Shown here in pieces: positions 1 to 9,087 of a stretch of 64,000 bases of DNA. Source of the stretch: Bacillota bacterium (GTDB lineage: Bacteria; Bacillota; Clostridia; Oscillospirales; Ruminococcaceae). The translations under genes were made by a program, and so were the position numbers. The DNA is taken from positions 106,878 to 170,877 of the forward strand of contig JAKPUQ010000209.1 in the NCBI GenBank assembly GCA_029572815.1, given 5' to 3'. Below the pieces are notes generated by a model. That model was not told where the DNA came from. It saw only the letters and a list, made by a program, of their open reading frames with translations, and ran no database searches. How positions within the stretch are numbered: position 1 is the first letter of the stretch; every line of letters starts with the position of its first letter.

Positions 1-1
1 C

Positions 2-1552
2 GGCGCAGGCGGCGATGTTATCACATTCACCATGAAGATTGAGAACCTGGACTTTTCCGAAGCCGTCAAGCTCCTCGCCCAGAGGTCAGGCATGGAAGTG
101 CCCGAATACGGACAGAAGGACAGCGGCTACGCAAAGCGCAAGACCCGTATCTATGAGATGAACCGCCTTGCCGCCAACTTCTTCTACACCAACCTGTTCA
201 AGGGTCCCGACAAGACGGGATTGCAGTATTTCGCAAGCCGAAAGCTTACTCCCCAGACCATAAAGAAGTACGGTCTCGGTTATGCCTCTGACTCCTGGAA
301 TGCACTCACCGATCATCTCCGCTCCAAGGGCTACACCGATGATGAGATCGTAGATGCATGGCTGGCAGGCAGCAAGAACGGCAGGATATTTGATATGTTC
401 CGCAAGAGGGTCATGTTCCCTATCATCGACCTTCGCGGCAATATAATAGGCTTCGGCGGACGAGTCCTTGACGACTCACAGCCGAAGTACCTGAACACGG
501 GAAAAACTCCCGTATTTGACAAGGGCTCCAACCTTTTCTCCATGAACTTCGCCAAGAATTCAAACGCCAAGCGTCTGATACTCTGCGAGGGCTACATGGA
601 CGTCATCGCCGTAAACCAGGCAGGCTTCGATAATGTGGTAGCCACCCTGGGAACCGCTATAACCCCCGATCAGGCGCGGCTCATAAGCCATTACGCCGAG
701 GAGGTCATAGTCGCCTACGACAGCGACGGCGCAGGACAAAAGGCGACCCAGAAAGCCATAAACCACTTCGCCGACGTAGGACTGCGCACAAAGATAATCC
801 ACATGGAGGGTGCCAAGGACCCCGACGAGTTCATAAAGAAGTTCGGCAGAGACCGCTTCCGTATGCTCCTTGACGGCTCCAACGACGCAAATGACTTCAT
901 GCTGGACAAGTGTGAGGAGGGTCTCGACCTCACCACAGACATAGGCAGAGTAGAGCTGCTGAAGCGCACCTCAAAGGTGCTTGCAGGCATAGAATCACCG
1001 CTGGAACGAGAGGTATACATCTCCCGGACGTCAAAGAAGTGCGATATACCCGTGCAGGTGCTGAAGACCCACATCGACGCCATGCTGAAAAAGAACAGCA
1101 GCAGCGCCAAGAAGAACGAATGGCGCAATATCAAGGCAAAGACCTCATACATACGCGACGATATAAACCCCGACGCCGTCAGCAACAAGAAGCAGGCGCG
1201 CGCCGAGGAGACTATAATAAGCTATCTGCTCATGCGTCCTCAGGAATACGAGGACGTTGAGAAGCTGGCACCCGCAGAGTGCTTCGTTACCGCCTTCAAC
1301 AAGAAGGTATACAAAGCGCTGCTGGAGCGAATGAAAAATTCCGACAAGTTCTCCATTTCCCTGCTCTCGGACGAATTTTCCACGGAGGAAATGGGAAGAA
1401 TAAGCGGAATAGCAGCAAAGAAGCGCGAAGTTGCCGTAACGCTGGACGTTGTGGCGGACTGCGCAAAGGTGCTGAAAGAAAACAGACCCGCGGCTGACGG
1501 AGAGCTTGGCAACGACGAGCTGCTTGAGCTGTTCCGTTCCAAAAACAAATAG
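2..1552 (+). CDS. dnaG: DNA primase DnaG (5' end outside window)
   Basis: Primase that lays down RNA primers at the replication fork. The reading frame is already open at the left edge, and the residues before the first in-window Met ([10 protein letters not shown]) continue the zinc-binding-domain end of DnaG, so the true start lies outside. Counting from the Met at position 32, the catalytic core follows, with the Toprim EGYMD motif near residues 186-190 and DSDGAG near 230-235, which carry the conserved acidic metal ligands. The remaining C-terminal ~200 residues fit the DnaB-binding region. It is followed 14 bases later by rpoD, the conserved dnaG-rpoD arrangement of the macromolecular-synthesis operon. 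Nothing looks damaged. Confidence 0.97.
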   Translation, partial: GAGGDVITFTMKIENLDFSEAVKLLAQRSGMEVPEYGQKDSGYAKRKTRIYEMNRLAANFFYTNLFKGPDKTGLQYFASRKLTPQTIKKYGLGYASDSWNALTDHLRSKGYTDDEIVDAWLAGSKNGRIFDMFRKRVMFPIIDLRGNIIGFGGRVLDDSQPKYLNTGKTPVFDKGSNLFSMNFAKNSNAKRLILCEGYMDVIAVNQAGFDNVVATLGTAITPDQARLISHYAEEVIVAYDSDGAGQKATQKAINHFADVGLRTKIIHMEGAKDPDEFIKKFGRDRFRMLLDGSNDANDFMLDKCEEGLDLTTDIGRVELLKRTSKVLAGIESPLEREVYISRTSKKCDIPVQVLKTHIDAMLKKNSSSAKKNEWRNIKAKTSYIRDDINPDAVSNKKQARAEETIISYLLMRPQEYEDVEKLAPAECFVTAFNKKVYKALLERMKNSDKFSISLLSDEFSTEEMGRISGIAAKKREVAVTLDVVADCAKVLKENRPAADGELGNDELLELFRSKNK

Positions 1553-1566
1553 GAGGATATAAGATT

Positions 1567-2646
1567 ATGGAAAAGAAGAACACCATCGAAGCCCTGATGG
1601 AACAGGGCAAGACCAACGGCAAGCTCACCACAAAGGAGATAACCGATGCACTGGAGGAGCTTGATTTTGACGTTGATCAGATCAATACCTTCTATGACAA
1701 CTGTGAAAATCTCAACATCGAGATCGTCGAGGACATGAACCTTGACGCTGACCTGAAGATCGGTCTCGACTCAAATATGACAGATGACCTTGAAATGGCA
1801 CTTTCCACCGAGGGTATCGCCATTGATGACCCTGTAAAGATCTACCTCAAGGAGATCGGACGAGTTCCCCTTCTCACCACCGAGGAGGAGATCGAGCTGG
1901 CGCAGAGAATGGCTAAGGGCGACCCCTACGCAAAGAAGCGCCTTTCCGAGGCAAACCTCCGACTGGTAGTATCCATCGCCAAGAAGTATGTTGGCAGAGG
2001 AATGCAGTTCCTTGACCTTATCCAGGAGGGAAATCTGGGACTTATCAAGGCTGTTGAAAAGTTCGACTACACCAAGGGCTTCAAGTTCTCCACATACGCA
2101 ACATGGTGGATACGTCAGGCTATCACCCGTGCTATCGCAGACCAGGCAAGAACTATCCGTATCCCCGTACACATGGTAGAGACCATCACCAAGGTAAAGA
2201 AGGTGTCCAGCCAGCTTCTCCACGAAAACGGCCACGACCCCAGTCCCGAGGAGATCGCGGACAAGCTCAATATGCCTGTGGACAAGGTTCGCGAGATCAT
2301 GCGTGTTGCACAGGATCCCATATCTCTTGAGACTCCTATCGGCGAGGAGGAGGACAGCCACCTGGGCGACTTCATTCCCGATGATGATGCTCCCGCACCT
2401 GCCGAGGCAGCTTCACATACACTTCTCAAGGAGCAGCTCAACGAAGTCCTCTCCACTCTCACAGACCGTGAGGCAAAGGTGCTCAAGCTACGTTTCGGTC
2501 TTGAGGACGGCAAGTCCCGTACACTTGAGGAGGTAGGCCAGCGCTTTGACGTTACCCGTGAGCGTATCCGCCAGATCGAAGCAAAGGCACTGAGAAAGCT
2601 CCGTCACCCCAGCAGAAGCAAGAAAGTCAAGGACTTCCTCGACTGA
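1567..2646 (+). CDS. rpoD: Primary RNA polymerase sigma factor SigA/RpoD
   Basis: Housekeeping sigma-70 factor of 359 aa, typical for Firmicutes. An acidic region 1.1-like N-terminus (about residues 1-75) precedes region 1.2 ([14 protein letters not shown]). Region 2 (about 120-180) contains the -10 recognition helix around [10 protein letters not shown], then region 3, and region 4 (about 290-347) ends with the -35 helix-turn-helix [19 protein letters not shown]. An AGGAGG-type ribosome site lies just before the ATG, overlapping the dnaG stop region, so it is probably co-transcribed with dnaG. Its predicted promoter preferences (TTGACA-17-TATAAT) match many promoters found in this window. 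Confidence 0.98.
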   Translation: MEKKNTIEALMEQGKTNGKLTTKEITDALEELDFDVDQINTFYDNCENLNIEIVEDMNLDADLKIGLDSNMTDDLEMALSTEGIAIDDPVKIYLKEIGRVPLLTTEEEIELAQRMAKGDPYAKKRLSEANLRLVVSIAKKYVGRGMQFLDLIQEGNLGLIKAVEKFDYTKGFKFSTYATWWIRQAITRAIADQARTIRIPVHMVETITKVKKVSSQLLHENGHDPSPEEIADKLNMPVDKVREIMRVAQDPISLETPIGEEEDSHLGDFIPDDDAPAPAEAASHTLLKEQLNEVLSTLTDREAKVLKLRFGLEDGKSRTLEEVGQRFDVTRERIRQIEAKALRKLRHPSRSKKVKDFLD

Positions 2647-2661
2647 TAACAAAACTATCGC

Positions 2662-2690
2662 AAGCCGCCTTTAATGGCGGCTTTTTTATT
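2662..2690 (+). terminator. Intrinsic terminator after rpoD
   Basis: Seven-base-pair GC-rich stem AGCCGCC/GGCGGCT with a six-base loop, followed by six T. The end of the T tract overlaps the -35 box of the next promoter, so the two transcription units abut. Confidence 0.9.
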
Positions 2691-2717
2691 GACATTCGGG
2701 CACTTATGTAGTATAAT
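2689..2717 (+). promoter_or_regulatory. Consensus sigma-A promoter for the GGDEF/EAL gene
   Basis: TTGACA at 2689-2694, a 17-base spacer, and TATAAT at 2712-2717: a perfect match to the primary sigma consensus. Predicted start of transcription is near 2724, giving a leader of about 110 bases before the ATG at 2836. Confidence 0.85.
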
Positions 2718-2743
2718 TAAATTGTATAAACAAGTACGTTATC

Positions 2744-2817
2744 ACGGTCACCTGCTGACCGTTCAAAAAGCAGGTACACAAGGGGGAAATACGCTGCGGC
2801 AGAGCGCTGCGGCACCC
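2744..2817 (+). promoter_or_regulatory. Structured 5' leader, possible pseudoknot, unassigned
   Basis: A perfect 7-bp hairpin (ACGGTCA 2744-2750 / TGACCGT 2756-2762) closes a five-base loop CCTGC that is exactly complementary to GCAGG at 2770-2774 after an A-rich linker, so an H-type pseudoknot can form. It is followed by the ten-base direct repeat CGCTGCGGCA at 2792-2801 and 2805-2814. The shape recalls small riboswitches, but I find neither the cyclic-di-GMP-I core nor the preQ1 consensus, so no class is assigned. It lies in the leader of a cyclic-di-GMP-type protein. Confidence 0.4.
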
Positions 2818-2835
2818 AAGGTATAAGGAGCGAGC

Positions 2836-5574
2836 ATGAGTATATTCGATTTTAGCAAAACTCCTCCCGCGCTGAGCCATGACTGGCAGGTATTCCAACA
2901 GTTTGTAGGCAATATAGGTGCGTTTACCTACATCGCAAAGGAAAAGGCAGCATATCTTGATGCCGCCGCCTGTCATATGCTCGGATGCCCGAGTGAAAAG
3001 ATCAATGAATTTGAGTTCTTCAACCTTCTTGAGAAGATCTCGAAAAGCCCCGTAGAGGGACAGAAGCATATATACAAATTCACAGACGGAAGCACCTCTC
3101 GCTACATCAAGATGAACATCTATGAGAGCAGTGACGAGTGGCTTGGCTTCGTACAGGACTTCACACGCCAGATAACCGATATCAACGAGCGCCAGTCCTT
3201 CGTGGAGTACGATCCCATCACAAGGCTTCCCTCCTACCCGTCCTTCTCCCAGAAGATAAAGAAGATACTTCCCGAGATACAGAATGCCTGCCTTGCCACT
3301 ATCTACATAAACGGCATAGACAAGCTGGGCTTATATCTCACTGTTGACAACACCAACAGCTGTATCACATCTGTGGCGGAGGCACTGAAAAGCTTCGCCA
3401 GCGATACACTGATAATCGGCTCAAAGTCCAACTATGAGATATGCGTGTTCTTCTGCGACTGCGACAAGATGAGCATTTACAACATTCTCAACAGCATGGA
3501 CGAGGCTGTACAGAACTGCATACTCACCGATGATTTCGGCGAGATAATAGATATCTCCGACAAGAGCCGAATAAGCCTGTCCATAGGCTGCGCTTCCTTC
3601 CCCGAGGAGGCTTCCGACTTCAATATGCTGGTGAACTATTCCGAGTTCGCCCTCTTTGAAGCAAGAACAGACAAGCGCTCTGTCATCAACTGGTTCTCAG
3701 AGGAGAACTACGTCCGCGAGAAGGACTCCTACCGCAATGCACAGACCTTCTCACGCATAGTACAGGAAAACCTGCTCACCTACTACCTCCAGCCGATCGT
3801 GGAGACCCAGACCGGTGAGATAGTTGCCTACGAGGCTCTCATGAGAACAATAGGCGATATAAAAATGGCTCCCAAGCAGATACTAAAGATCGGCGAGGCT
3901 CAGAATGACCTCTACGCCATCGAGAAGCTGACCTTCTTCAACACCATGAAGCTTCTCAGCGACAATCAGCAGATTTTCGAGAACAGGAAGCTGTTTATCA
4001 ACTGCCTGCCCAATCACCTTCTCACTGACGAGGACTTCAACGAGCTCTACCTTACCTACGGCGAGCTCCTTGAAAAGACGGTCATCAAGATCGTGGAGGA
4101 GTCCGCTTCCTCCGCAAAGGGCATAGAGACACTGAAAAAGCGCTGTGGCTTTGCAAGAGCTATGCTTGCTATCGATGACTACGGCACGGGCTATTCCAAC
4201 AGCTCAAATCTGCTGCACTACTCTCCCGATTACATCAAGATAGACCGCTCTCTCATCAGCGATATCCACAACGATCTGAAGAAGCAGCAGCTGGTAACAT
4301 CTGTTATCGAGTTCTGCCACGATAATCAGCTGAAATCACTGGCTGAGGGCGTTGAGACCCTCCAGGAGCTGAAGACCGTTATCCGTCTCGGCGTTGACCT
4401 GGTTCAGGGCTATTACACTTCAAAGCCCAAGCCCCTGTTCCTCAACAGCATATCTGCCGACATCAAGGACGAGATAATCAGGACCAACCTTGAGACCCGT
4501 CCCGAGGGCGTAAAGAAGATATACGCCGCTCAGAACGATACAGAGCTGGATCTCGTAAAGCTGGCACTTGAAAAATATACCGATATACACGTTTATCAGA
4601 GCAAGCTCACTATCGTCGGTGATCCCGACAAGCCCGTGAAGATGAATATCTCTGTCATGGACAATCACAGCTGTGAGCTGACCCTGAAAAACTGCAATAT
4701 AACCAGCGGCAACAGCAAGCCCACTATCTCAGTGGGCGAGTACGCAAGACTGGTGCTCACCGTGGTAAAGGCAAACAAGCTTGGCTACTCGGGAATTTAC
4801 GTCCCCATGGGCTCACAGTTCGAGCTCAATGGTAAGGGCAGCCTCACTATCGACTGCTATGCTTCCGAGGGTATCGGCATAGGCAATGACTATGACCACG
4901 GCTACGGCGATATCACCGTGGACTTCAGCGGCACCCTGGAGATAATCTCCAACAGCGTTGAGTCAATGTGTATCGGCGGCGGCTATAATGACGACGATTC
5001 GGAGATAAACCTCCGCTCGGGCAAGATAAAGATTTTTATGTACTCCCACAACGGTCTCGCTGTCGGAAGCTTCAACGGCGACGCCAATATCGATATCGGC
5101 GAGGACTGCTCTATGGACATCACCATCTCCGGCAACCGTGTAACGGGTATCGGAAGCTGTAAGGGCATTTCAACCATCAGCTCAGGTGCTGATATAGTCA
5201 TGACCTGCACAGGCGCTCAGGCTGTGGGAATAGGCGTCCTTGAGGACGGCGAGGGCAGCATCTATATCAAGCAGGGCAAGATAGAGATGAAGATGCGCTC
5301 CGCAAAACACTCCGCTATCGGCGCAATGAAGGGCAGCGTCAACACCAAGATAAGAGACGCTGTTATCTCAATAGACTCCGAGGGCGACGACGTCACAGGT
5401 ATCGGCGACTCCGCAGGCACGGGAAATGTCACCATCATCGACTCTCAGGTATCACTGGTGGTCAATGCAGGCAATCCCAAGGATATCGGCACGGAAAACG
5501 GCGATGTCCAGATACAGAACTCCAACGTAAGCTCGCTGGTAAACAACAAGCGTACAACCTACGCAAGCAACTAA
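2836..5574 (+). CDS. PAS-GGDEF(degenerate)-EAL protein with repeat-rich beta C-terminus
   Basis: A 912-aa protein without signal peptide or membrane segment, so probably cytoplasmic. Residues ~20-120 look PAS-like. A GGDEF-type domain follows (entry motif EYDPITRLP at ~124-132), but the active-site loop reads SKSNYE around 196-201 instead of GG(D/E)EF, so diguanylate cyclase activity is unlikely. The EAL domain (~300-545) keeps YEAL (332-335), DDYGTG (447-452), AEGVE (503-507) and QGYY, so cyclic-di-GMP phosphodiesterase activity is plausible. From ~residue 560 to the end there are about eight repeats of roughly 35 residues with a (V/A)xGIG-like signature rich in beta-strand residues, suggesting a beta-solenoid. 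I know no standard GGDEF/EAL architecture with this tail. It is monocistronic, with its own consensus promoter and structured leader. Confidence 0.88.
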   Translation: MSIFDFSKTPPALSHDWQVFQQFVGNIGAFTYIAKEKAAYLDAAACHMLGCPSEKINEFEFFNLLEKISKSPVEGQKHIYKFTDGSTSRYIKMNIYESSDEWLGFVQDFTRQITDINERQSFVEYDPITRLPSYPSFSQKIKKILPEIQNACLATIYINGIDKLGLYLTVDNTNSCITSVAEALKSFASDTLIIGSKSNYEICVFFCDCDKMSIYNILNSMDEAVQNCILTDDFGEIIDISDKSRISLSIGCASFPEEASDFNMLVNYSEFALFEARTDKRSVINWFSEENYVREKDSYRNAQTFSRIVQENLLTYYLQPIVETQTGEIVAYEALMRTIGDIKMAPKQILKIGEAQNDLYAIEKLTFFNTMKLLSDNQQIFENRKLFINCLPNHLLTDEDFNELYLTYGELLEKTVIKIVEESASSAKGIETLKKRCGFARAMLAIDDYGTGYSNSSNLLHYSPDYIKIDRSLISDIHNDLKKQQLVTSVIEFCHDNQLKSLAEGVETLQELKTVIRLGVDLVQGYYTSKPKPLFLNSISADIKDEIIRTNLETRPEGVKKIYAAQNDTELDLVKLALEKYTDIHVYQSKLTIVGDPDKPVKMNISVMDNHSCELTLKNCNITSGNSKPTISVGEYARLVLTVVKANKLGYSGIYVPMGSQFELNGKGSLTIDCYASEGIGIGNDYDHGYGDITVDFSGTLEIISNSVESMCIGGGYNDDDSEINLRSGKIKIFMYSHNGLAVGSFNGDANIDIGEDCSMDITISGNRVTGIGSCKGISTISSGADIVMTCTGAQAVGIGVLEDGEGSIYIKQGKIEMKMRSAKHSAIGAMKGSVNTKIRDAVISIDSEGDDVTGIGDSAGTGNVTIIDSQVSLVVNAGNPKDIGTENGDVQIQNSNVSSLVNNKRTTYASN

Positions 5575-5584
5575 AAGCTATTTC

Positions 5585-5606
5585 TCCCCGCCTTTACCGG
5601 CGGGGA
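5585..5606 (+). terminator. GC-rich hairpin between GGDEF/EAL gene and ychF
   Basis: Stem TCCCCGCC/GGCGGGGA with a six-base loop directly after the stop codon. There is no T tract on the plus strand, so termination efficiency is doubtful; it may be a processing or 3'-stabilising hairpin. Confidence 0.45.
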
Positions 5607-5635
5607 AACATATGATATGAAAGGTAAGAATAAAT

Positions 5636-6730
5636 ATGAAACTTGGTATGGTAGGTCTGCCCAACGTGGGCAAAAGCACTCTTTTCAACGCTCTCACCAA
5701 TGCTGGTGCGGAGTCAGCAAACTATCCCTTCTGCACTATCGAGAAGAACGTGGGTATAGTTTCAGTTCCCGACGAGAGACTGGACAAGCTGGCTGAAATG
5801 TATGAGCCTGATAAGTTCACTCCCGCAACTCTGGAATTCGTTGACATCGCAGGTCTGGTAAAGGGCGCTTCAAAGGGCGAAGGTCTGGGAAATAAGTTCC
5901 TTGCGGATATCCGCGAGGTGGACGCCATCGTTCACGTTGTAAGATGCTTCGAGGACCCCAATATCATTCACGTTGACGGCAGTATCAACCCCCTCCGCGA
6001 CATCGAGACCATCAATCTGGAGCTTATCTTCTCCGATATCGAAATGGTCGACAGACGTATCGACCGCGCCAAGAAGGCTGCCAAGGGCGATAAGAAGTAC
6101 CTTGCAGAGATAGACTTCCTTGAGAGGCTCAAGTCCCACCTGGAAAACGGCAAGTCCGCAAGAGGCTTCGACTTCACAGACGAGGAGAGAGAGCTTATAA
6201 AGTCAACTCCCCTGCTTTCCGCTAAGCCTGTCATCTATGCGGCTAACCTCAGCGAGGAGGACTTCACCAACAATATCGACACTAACGAGAACTACAAGGC
6301 TGTATGCAAGCTGGCAGAGGAGGAGCACTCCGCTGTTCTGCCTATCTGTGCGCAGATTGAGGCTGAGATATCAGACATGGGCGACGAGGACAAGGCTATG
6401 TTCCTCAGCGAGCTGGGTCTGGAGGTATCAGGTCTCAACCGTATCATCAAGGAGGGCTATGCGCTCCTGGGTCTTATCTCCTACCTCACAGCAGGCAAGC
6501 AGGAGGTACGCGCATGGACTATCACAAAGGGCACCAAGGCTCCCCAGGCAGCAGGTAAGATACATACCGACTTCGAGAAGGGCTTTATCCGTGCAGAGGT
6601 AATCTCCTACGATGACCTTATTGCATGCGGAAGCATGGCTGCTGCCAAGGAGAAGGGTCTCGTGCGCCTTGAGGGCAAGGAGTACGTTATGCAGGACGGA
6701 GATATAGTTCTCTTCCGTTTCAATGTTTAA
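5636..6730 (+). CDS. ychF: Redox-regulated ribosome-associated ATPase YchF (Obg family)
   Basis: A 364-aa P-loop protein of the Obg/YchF family, which binds ribosomes and prefers ATP to GTP. The Walker A GLPNVGKS lies at the N-terminus, switch II is DIAGLVKGAS, and the C-terminal ~80 residues form the TGS domain. Length and motifs match the family. It stands between a hairpin and an unknown membrane protein on the same strand; the 33-base gap to the next gene suggests co-transcription. Confidence 0.97.
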   Translation: MKLGMVGLPNVGKSTLFNALTNAGAESANYPFCTIEKNVGIVSVPDERLDKLAEMYEPDKFTPATLEFVDIAGLVKGASKGEGLGNKFLADIREVDAIVHVVRCFEDPNIIHVDGSINPLRDIETINLELIFSDIEMVDRRIDRAKKAAKGDKKYLAEIDFLERLKSHLENGKSARGFDFTDEERELIKSTPLLSAKPVIYAANLSEEDFTNNIDTNENYKAVCKLAEEEHSAVLPICAQIEAEISDMGDEDKAMFLSELGLEVSGLNRIIKEGYALLGLISYLTAGKQEVRAWTITKGTKAPQAAGKIHTDFEKGFIRAEVISYDDLIACGSMAAAKEKGLVRLEGKEYVMQDGDIVLFRFNV

Positions 6731-6763
6731 TTAAAGCAGTAAAACTGCAACAGGAGGGATAAA

Positions 6764-7516
6764 ATGCAGGATATGCCAGAGAATAACGTCCCCGACCAGC
6801 AGCAGGCTGAAAGGATAAGAGAGGCTGAGGCTAAGGTGGCGGCTATGTTTGAAAGCGCCAGGTCTCAGAATAAGCGCTCCGATAAAAAGCGCAGGACATT
6901 CCATGAGGACTCAGCTCCTGTTCTGCCATTTGTTCCTCCCGTTAAACAGGAAAGCATAAAGCCCGCGAAAACTGAGGTCCACGAGGCTTCTGATATTGCT
7001 AAGGAACATTTATCCGGGCTTGCCGATGACATTCTCCCTGCCGATACAGACAAGGAGACTGCTGAACCGGCAGACAGTGTATCCGAGGCTGAGACAAGAG
7101 TTGAGGCTATGCTGGCAAATGCCAGAACGCAGAGCAAAAAGCCATCTGTGCTGAGCCGTGAGCTGTTCGTTCCAAAGGCTGAACAAAATAAGCCCGCTCA
7201 GGAGACGTCAGATGACAGGATAGACGCCATGTTCGCCGATGCAAGGCTTCAGGGCTCTATGAAAGATGACAACAGCGCCACCTATCTGGCGACTGAGGTG
7301 GTCATTCTGGAGTTTGTCTCGCTCTTCCTTTTCTTTATGGCCATGAAGTCGGAAATGCCGGGTTTTTCCCTTATTGCGGTGCTTCTGCCTATCATCGCAG
7401 GCATTCTCTACAGAATGTTCGCAAAACAGCTGACTCTCAGAGAAGCCGTTTCAAAGTGCAAGCTCCATATTTTCATTTCTGTTTTTAATTTTGTGTGCGC
7501 TATGCTCTCTATGTGA
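6764..7516 (+). CDS. Unknown membrane protein with a triplicated short motif
   Basis: A 250-aa protein I do not recognise. An AGGAGG ribosome site precedes the ATG. The first ~170 residues are hydrophilic, charged and Pro-rich and carry three copies of a motif approximating (K/R)(V/I)xAMFxxARxQ at residues 24-35, 112-123 and 152-163. The last ~75 residues form about three hydrophobic segments, so the repeat region probably projects into the cytoplasm. Repeats are 90 and 40 residues apart, joined by low-complexity linkers. The gene follows ychF closely and ends before a 267-bp gap. Possible roles such as anchoring or scaffold peptides are guesswork. Confidence 0.75.
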   Translation: MQDMPENNVPDQQQAERIREAEAKVAAMFESARSQNKRSDKKRRTFHEDSAPVLPFVPPVKQESIKPAKTEVHEASDIAKEHLSGLADDILPADTDKETAEPADSVSEAETRVEAMLANARTQSKKPSVLSRELFVPKAEQNKPAQETSDDRIDAMFADARLQGSMKDDNSATYLATEVVILEFVSLFLFFMAMKSEMPGFSLIAVLLPIIAGILYRMFAKQLTLREAVSKCKLHIFISVFNFVCAMLSM

Positions 7517-7639
7517 GCACTGACGGTCAGTTTAATAATACAGTACTGTACAGGCGGTCTCCTTTTTCAGATGCGGAGTACCCTGTATCACCCCTTTCTA
7601 TAAGAGGGACAAAATCAGGACGAAAACAACGTAAAACCG

Positions 7640-7668
7640 TTGTATATCAAAAAAAATTAACATATGTT
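7640..7668 (+). promoter_or_regulatory. Probable sigma-A promoter of the GS-like/ANTAR operon
   Basis: TTGTAT (7640-7645), 17-base spacer, TATGTT (7663-7668). Moderate match to consensus. A start near 7675 gives a ~108-base leader that contains the two ANTAR-type hairpins. Confidence 0.5.
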
Positions 7669-7711
7669 CTGCGTATTGCACAAATACAAGGAACAGAATT
7701 TGTGTGTTATC

Positions 7712-7757
7712 ACTGCAATAGCTTGTTGTATAGGCAGCATCAATGACGCTGCTGCCT
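7712..7757 (+). promoter_or_regulatory. Tandem hexaloop hairpins: candidate ANTAR-binding RNA
   Basis: Hairpin P1 has arms 7712-7717 and 7724-7729 (one mismatch, one G-U pair) around the hexaloop ATAGCT. Hairpin P2 has arms 7732-7741 and 7748-7757 (nine of ten pairs) around the hexaloop AATGAC. Both hexaloops have A at position 1 and G at position 4, the published signature of RNAs bound by ANTAR domains, and the hairpins are two bases apart. An ANTAR protein is encoded two genes downstream in the same operon. I see no obvious intrinsic terminator overlapping P2, so whether it works by antitermination or by affecting translation is open. Confidence 0.65.
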
Positions 7758-7783
7758 GAAATAAATTAACTGGAGGTCTTTCA

Positions 7784-9079
7784 ATGAGCTTTTCTCCTAA
7801 AGAGATACTGAAATTCGTTGAAGAGAATGACGTAAAGTTTATCAGACTTACTTTCTGCGATATGTTCGGAAATCTCAAAAATGTGGCTATCATGCCAAAC
7901 GAACTGCCGAGAGCTTTTGAATATGGCATTCCCTTTGACGCCTCATGTATCACAGAGGGCTGCTCCGACCTGCTTCTCGTTCCCGATATCTCCACACTCT
8001 CTGTCCTCCCCTGGAGACCGAAGTCAGGCCGCGTTGTCCGCTTTTTCTGCGCCCTCAAAAATACCGACGGAAGCGACTATGTGGGCGATATGCGTACCGA
8101 GCTCACCAACTATATCAATCAGCTTCGTCTGGACGGATATTCCTGCGAAATGGGCACTAAGTGCGAGTTCTACCTCTTTGAGCTGGACGAGCACGGTGAG
8201 CCTACTAAGATTCCTCATGACAAGGGCGGCTATCTGGACGTCGCTCCTCTGGACAAGTGCGAGAACGCAAGACGTGAGATCTGCCTCTCACTGGAGGAAA
8301 TGGGCATGAGCCCCAAGAGCTCATGTCATAAACACGGTCCCGCTCAGAACGAGATTGAGTTCCGCGAAAGTGAGCCAATTACCGCTGCGGACAATATGGT
8401 ACACTACAAGACCGTTGTTAAGTCCATTGCCGCTCAGAACGGTCTCTTCGCTTCATTTATGCCTAAGCCCCTCCCCGATGAGCACGGAAGCGCTCTCAGC
8501 ATCTCCATAAGCCTTAAAAAGGGCGGTGAGAATATCTTCGGGGACGATATAAACGCTATGCCAAATGAGGGAAAATGCTTCATCTCCGGCGTTCTCAGCA
8601 GAATGAGAGAGATAACCGCTTTCCTTAACTCCACCACCAACTCCTACAAACGCTTCGGCATCGGCTATGCCCCGAAATATGTCAACTGGTCCTCTGAGAA
8701 CTGCGCTCAGCTCATAAGAGTACCTAAGCCTGTGGGAATTACTCCCCGTATCGAGATACGCTCCGCTGACGCCTGCTGCAATCCTTATATCACATTCAAG
8801 CTCATTCTTGCCGCAGGTATAGAGGGGATACAGTCCAATGACTGCTCACTCTTTGAAAGCGCTATGCACAGCGGAGAGAACTGCGACCTGTTCCAGCCCC
8901 TTCCCTCTACGCTGGAGGAGGCTGCCGCTATCGCCGAAAGCAGCGAATTCGTGAAGCGCACTCTGTCAGCGGATATAAGAAGCAGCGTTTTTGCTCAGCT
9001 TAGACAGCAGATAAGCGACTACGAAAAGGCTGAGGATAAGGACAGGTTCGAGGAAATATCCTACTTCAAGTTCGTGTGA
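7784..9079 (+). CDS. Glutamine-synthetase-like protein, probable pseudoenzyme
   Basis: A 431-aa protein with end-to-end similarity to type I glutamine synthetase (short form). Compared by eye with Bacillus GlnA, the catalytic set is largely gone. The metal-binding ExEF is KCEF (residues 126-129; first Glu to Lys). HHEV is CHKH (Glu to Lys at 183). The GSGMH histidine is Ser (239). The flap Glu of GYEAP is deleted (GYAP, 294-297). The Arg of NRS is Cys (307). Retained are Glu 128, Glu 190 and Glu 324. Normal GS chemistry (glutamate + ammonia + ATP) therefore looks unlikely, although the fold and perhaps ligand binding remain. It begins an operon with an ANTAR regulator and has an ANTAR-type RNA leader, so a sensor role is a reasonable inference. 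It could be mis-annotated as glnA. Confidence 0.85.
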   Translation: MSFSPKEILKFVEENDVKFIRLTFCDMFGNLKNVAIMPNELPRAFEYGIPFDASCITEGCSDLLLVPDISTLSVLPWRPKSGRVVRFFCALKNTDGSDYVGDMRTELTNYINQLRLDGYSCEMGTKCEFYLFELDEHGEPTKIPHDKGGYLDVAPLDKCENARREICLSLEEMGMSPKSSCHKHGPAQNEIEFRESEPITAADNMVHYKTVVKSIAAQNGLFASFMPKPLPDEHGSALSISISLKKGGENIFGDDINAMPNEGKCFISGVLSRMREITAFLNSTTNSYKRFGIGYAPKYVNWSSENCAQLIRVPKPVGITPRIEIRSADACCNPYITFKLILAAGIEGIQSNDCSLFESAMHSGENCDLFQPLPSTLEEAAAIAESSEFVKRTLSADIRSSVFAQLRQQISDYEKAEDKDRFEEISYFKFV

Positions 9080-9087
9080 GGAGTTAA

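Noticed and set aside
2725..2835. Cyclic-di-GMP-I or -II riboswitch upstream of the GGDEF/EAL gene
   Set aside because: The conserved receptor and tetraloop sequences of those classes are not present; kept only as an unassigned structured leader.
7519..7549. Small palindromes after the triplicate-motif protein as a terminator
   Set aside because: ACTGAC/GTCAGT and ACAGT/ACTGT are short, AT-flanked and lack a proper T run.
7784..9079. Annotation as active glutamine synthetase glnA
   Set aside because: Several essential metal and catalytic residues are replaced or deleted by eye alignment, so the symbol was withheld.
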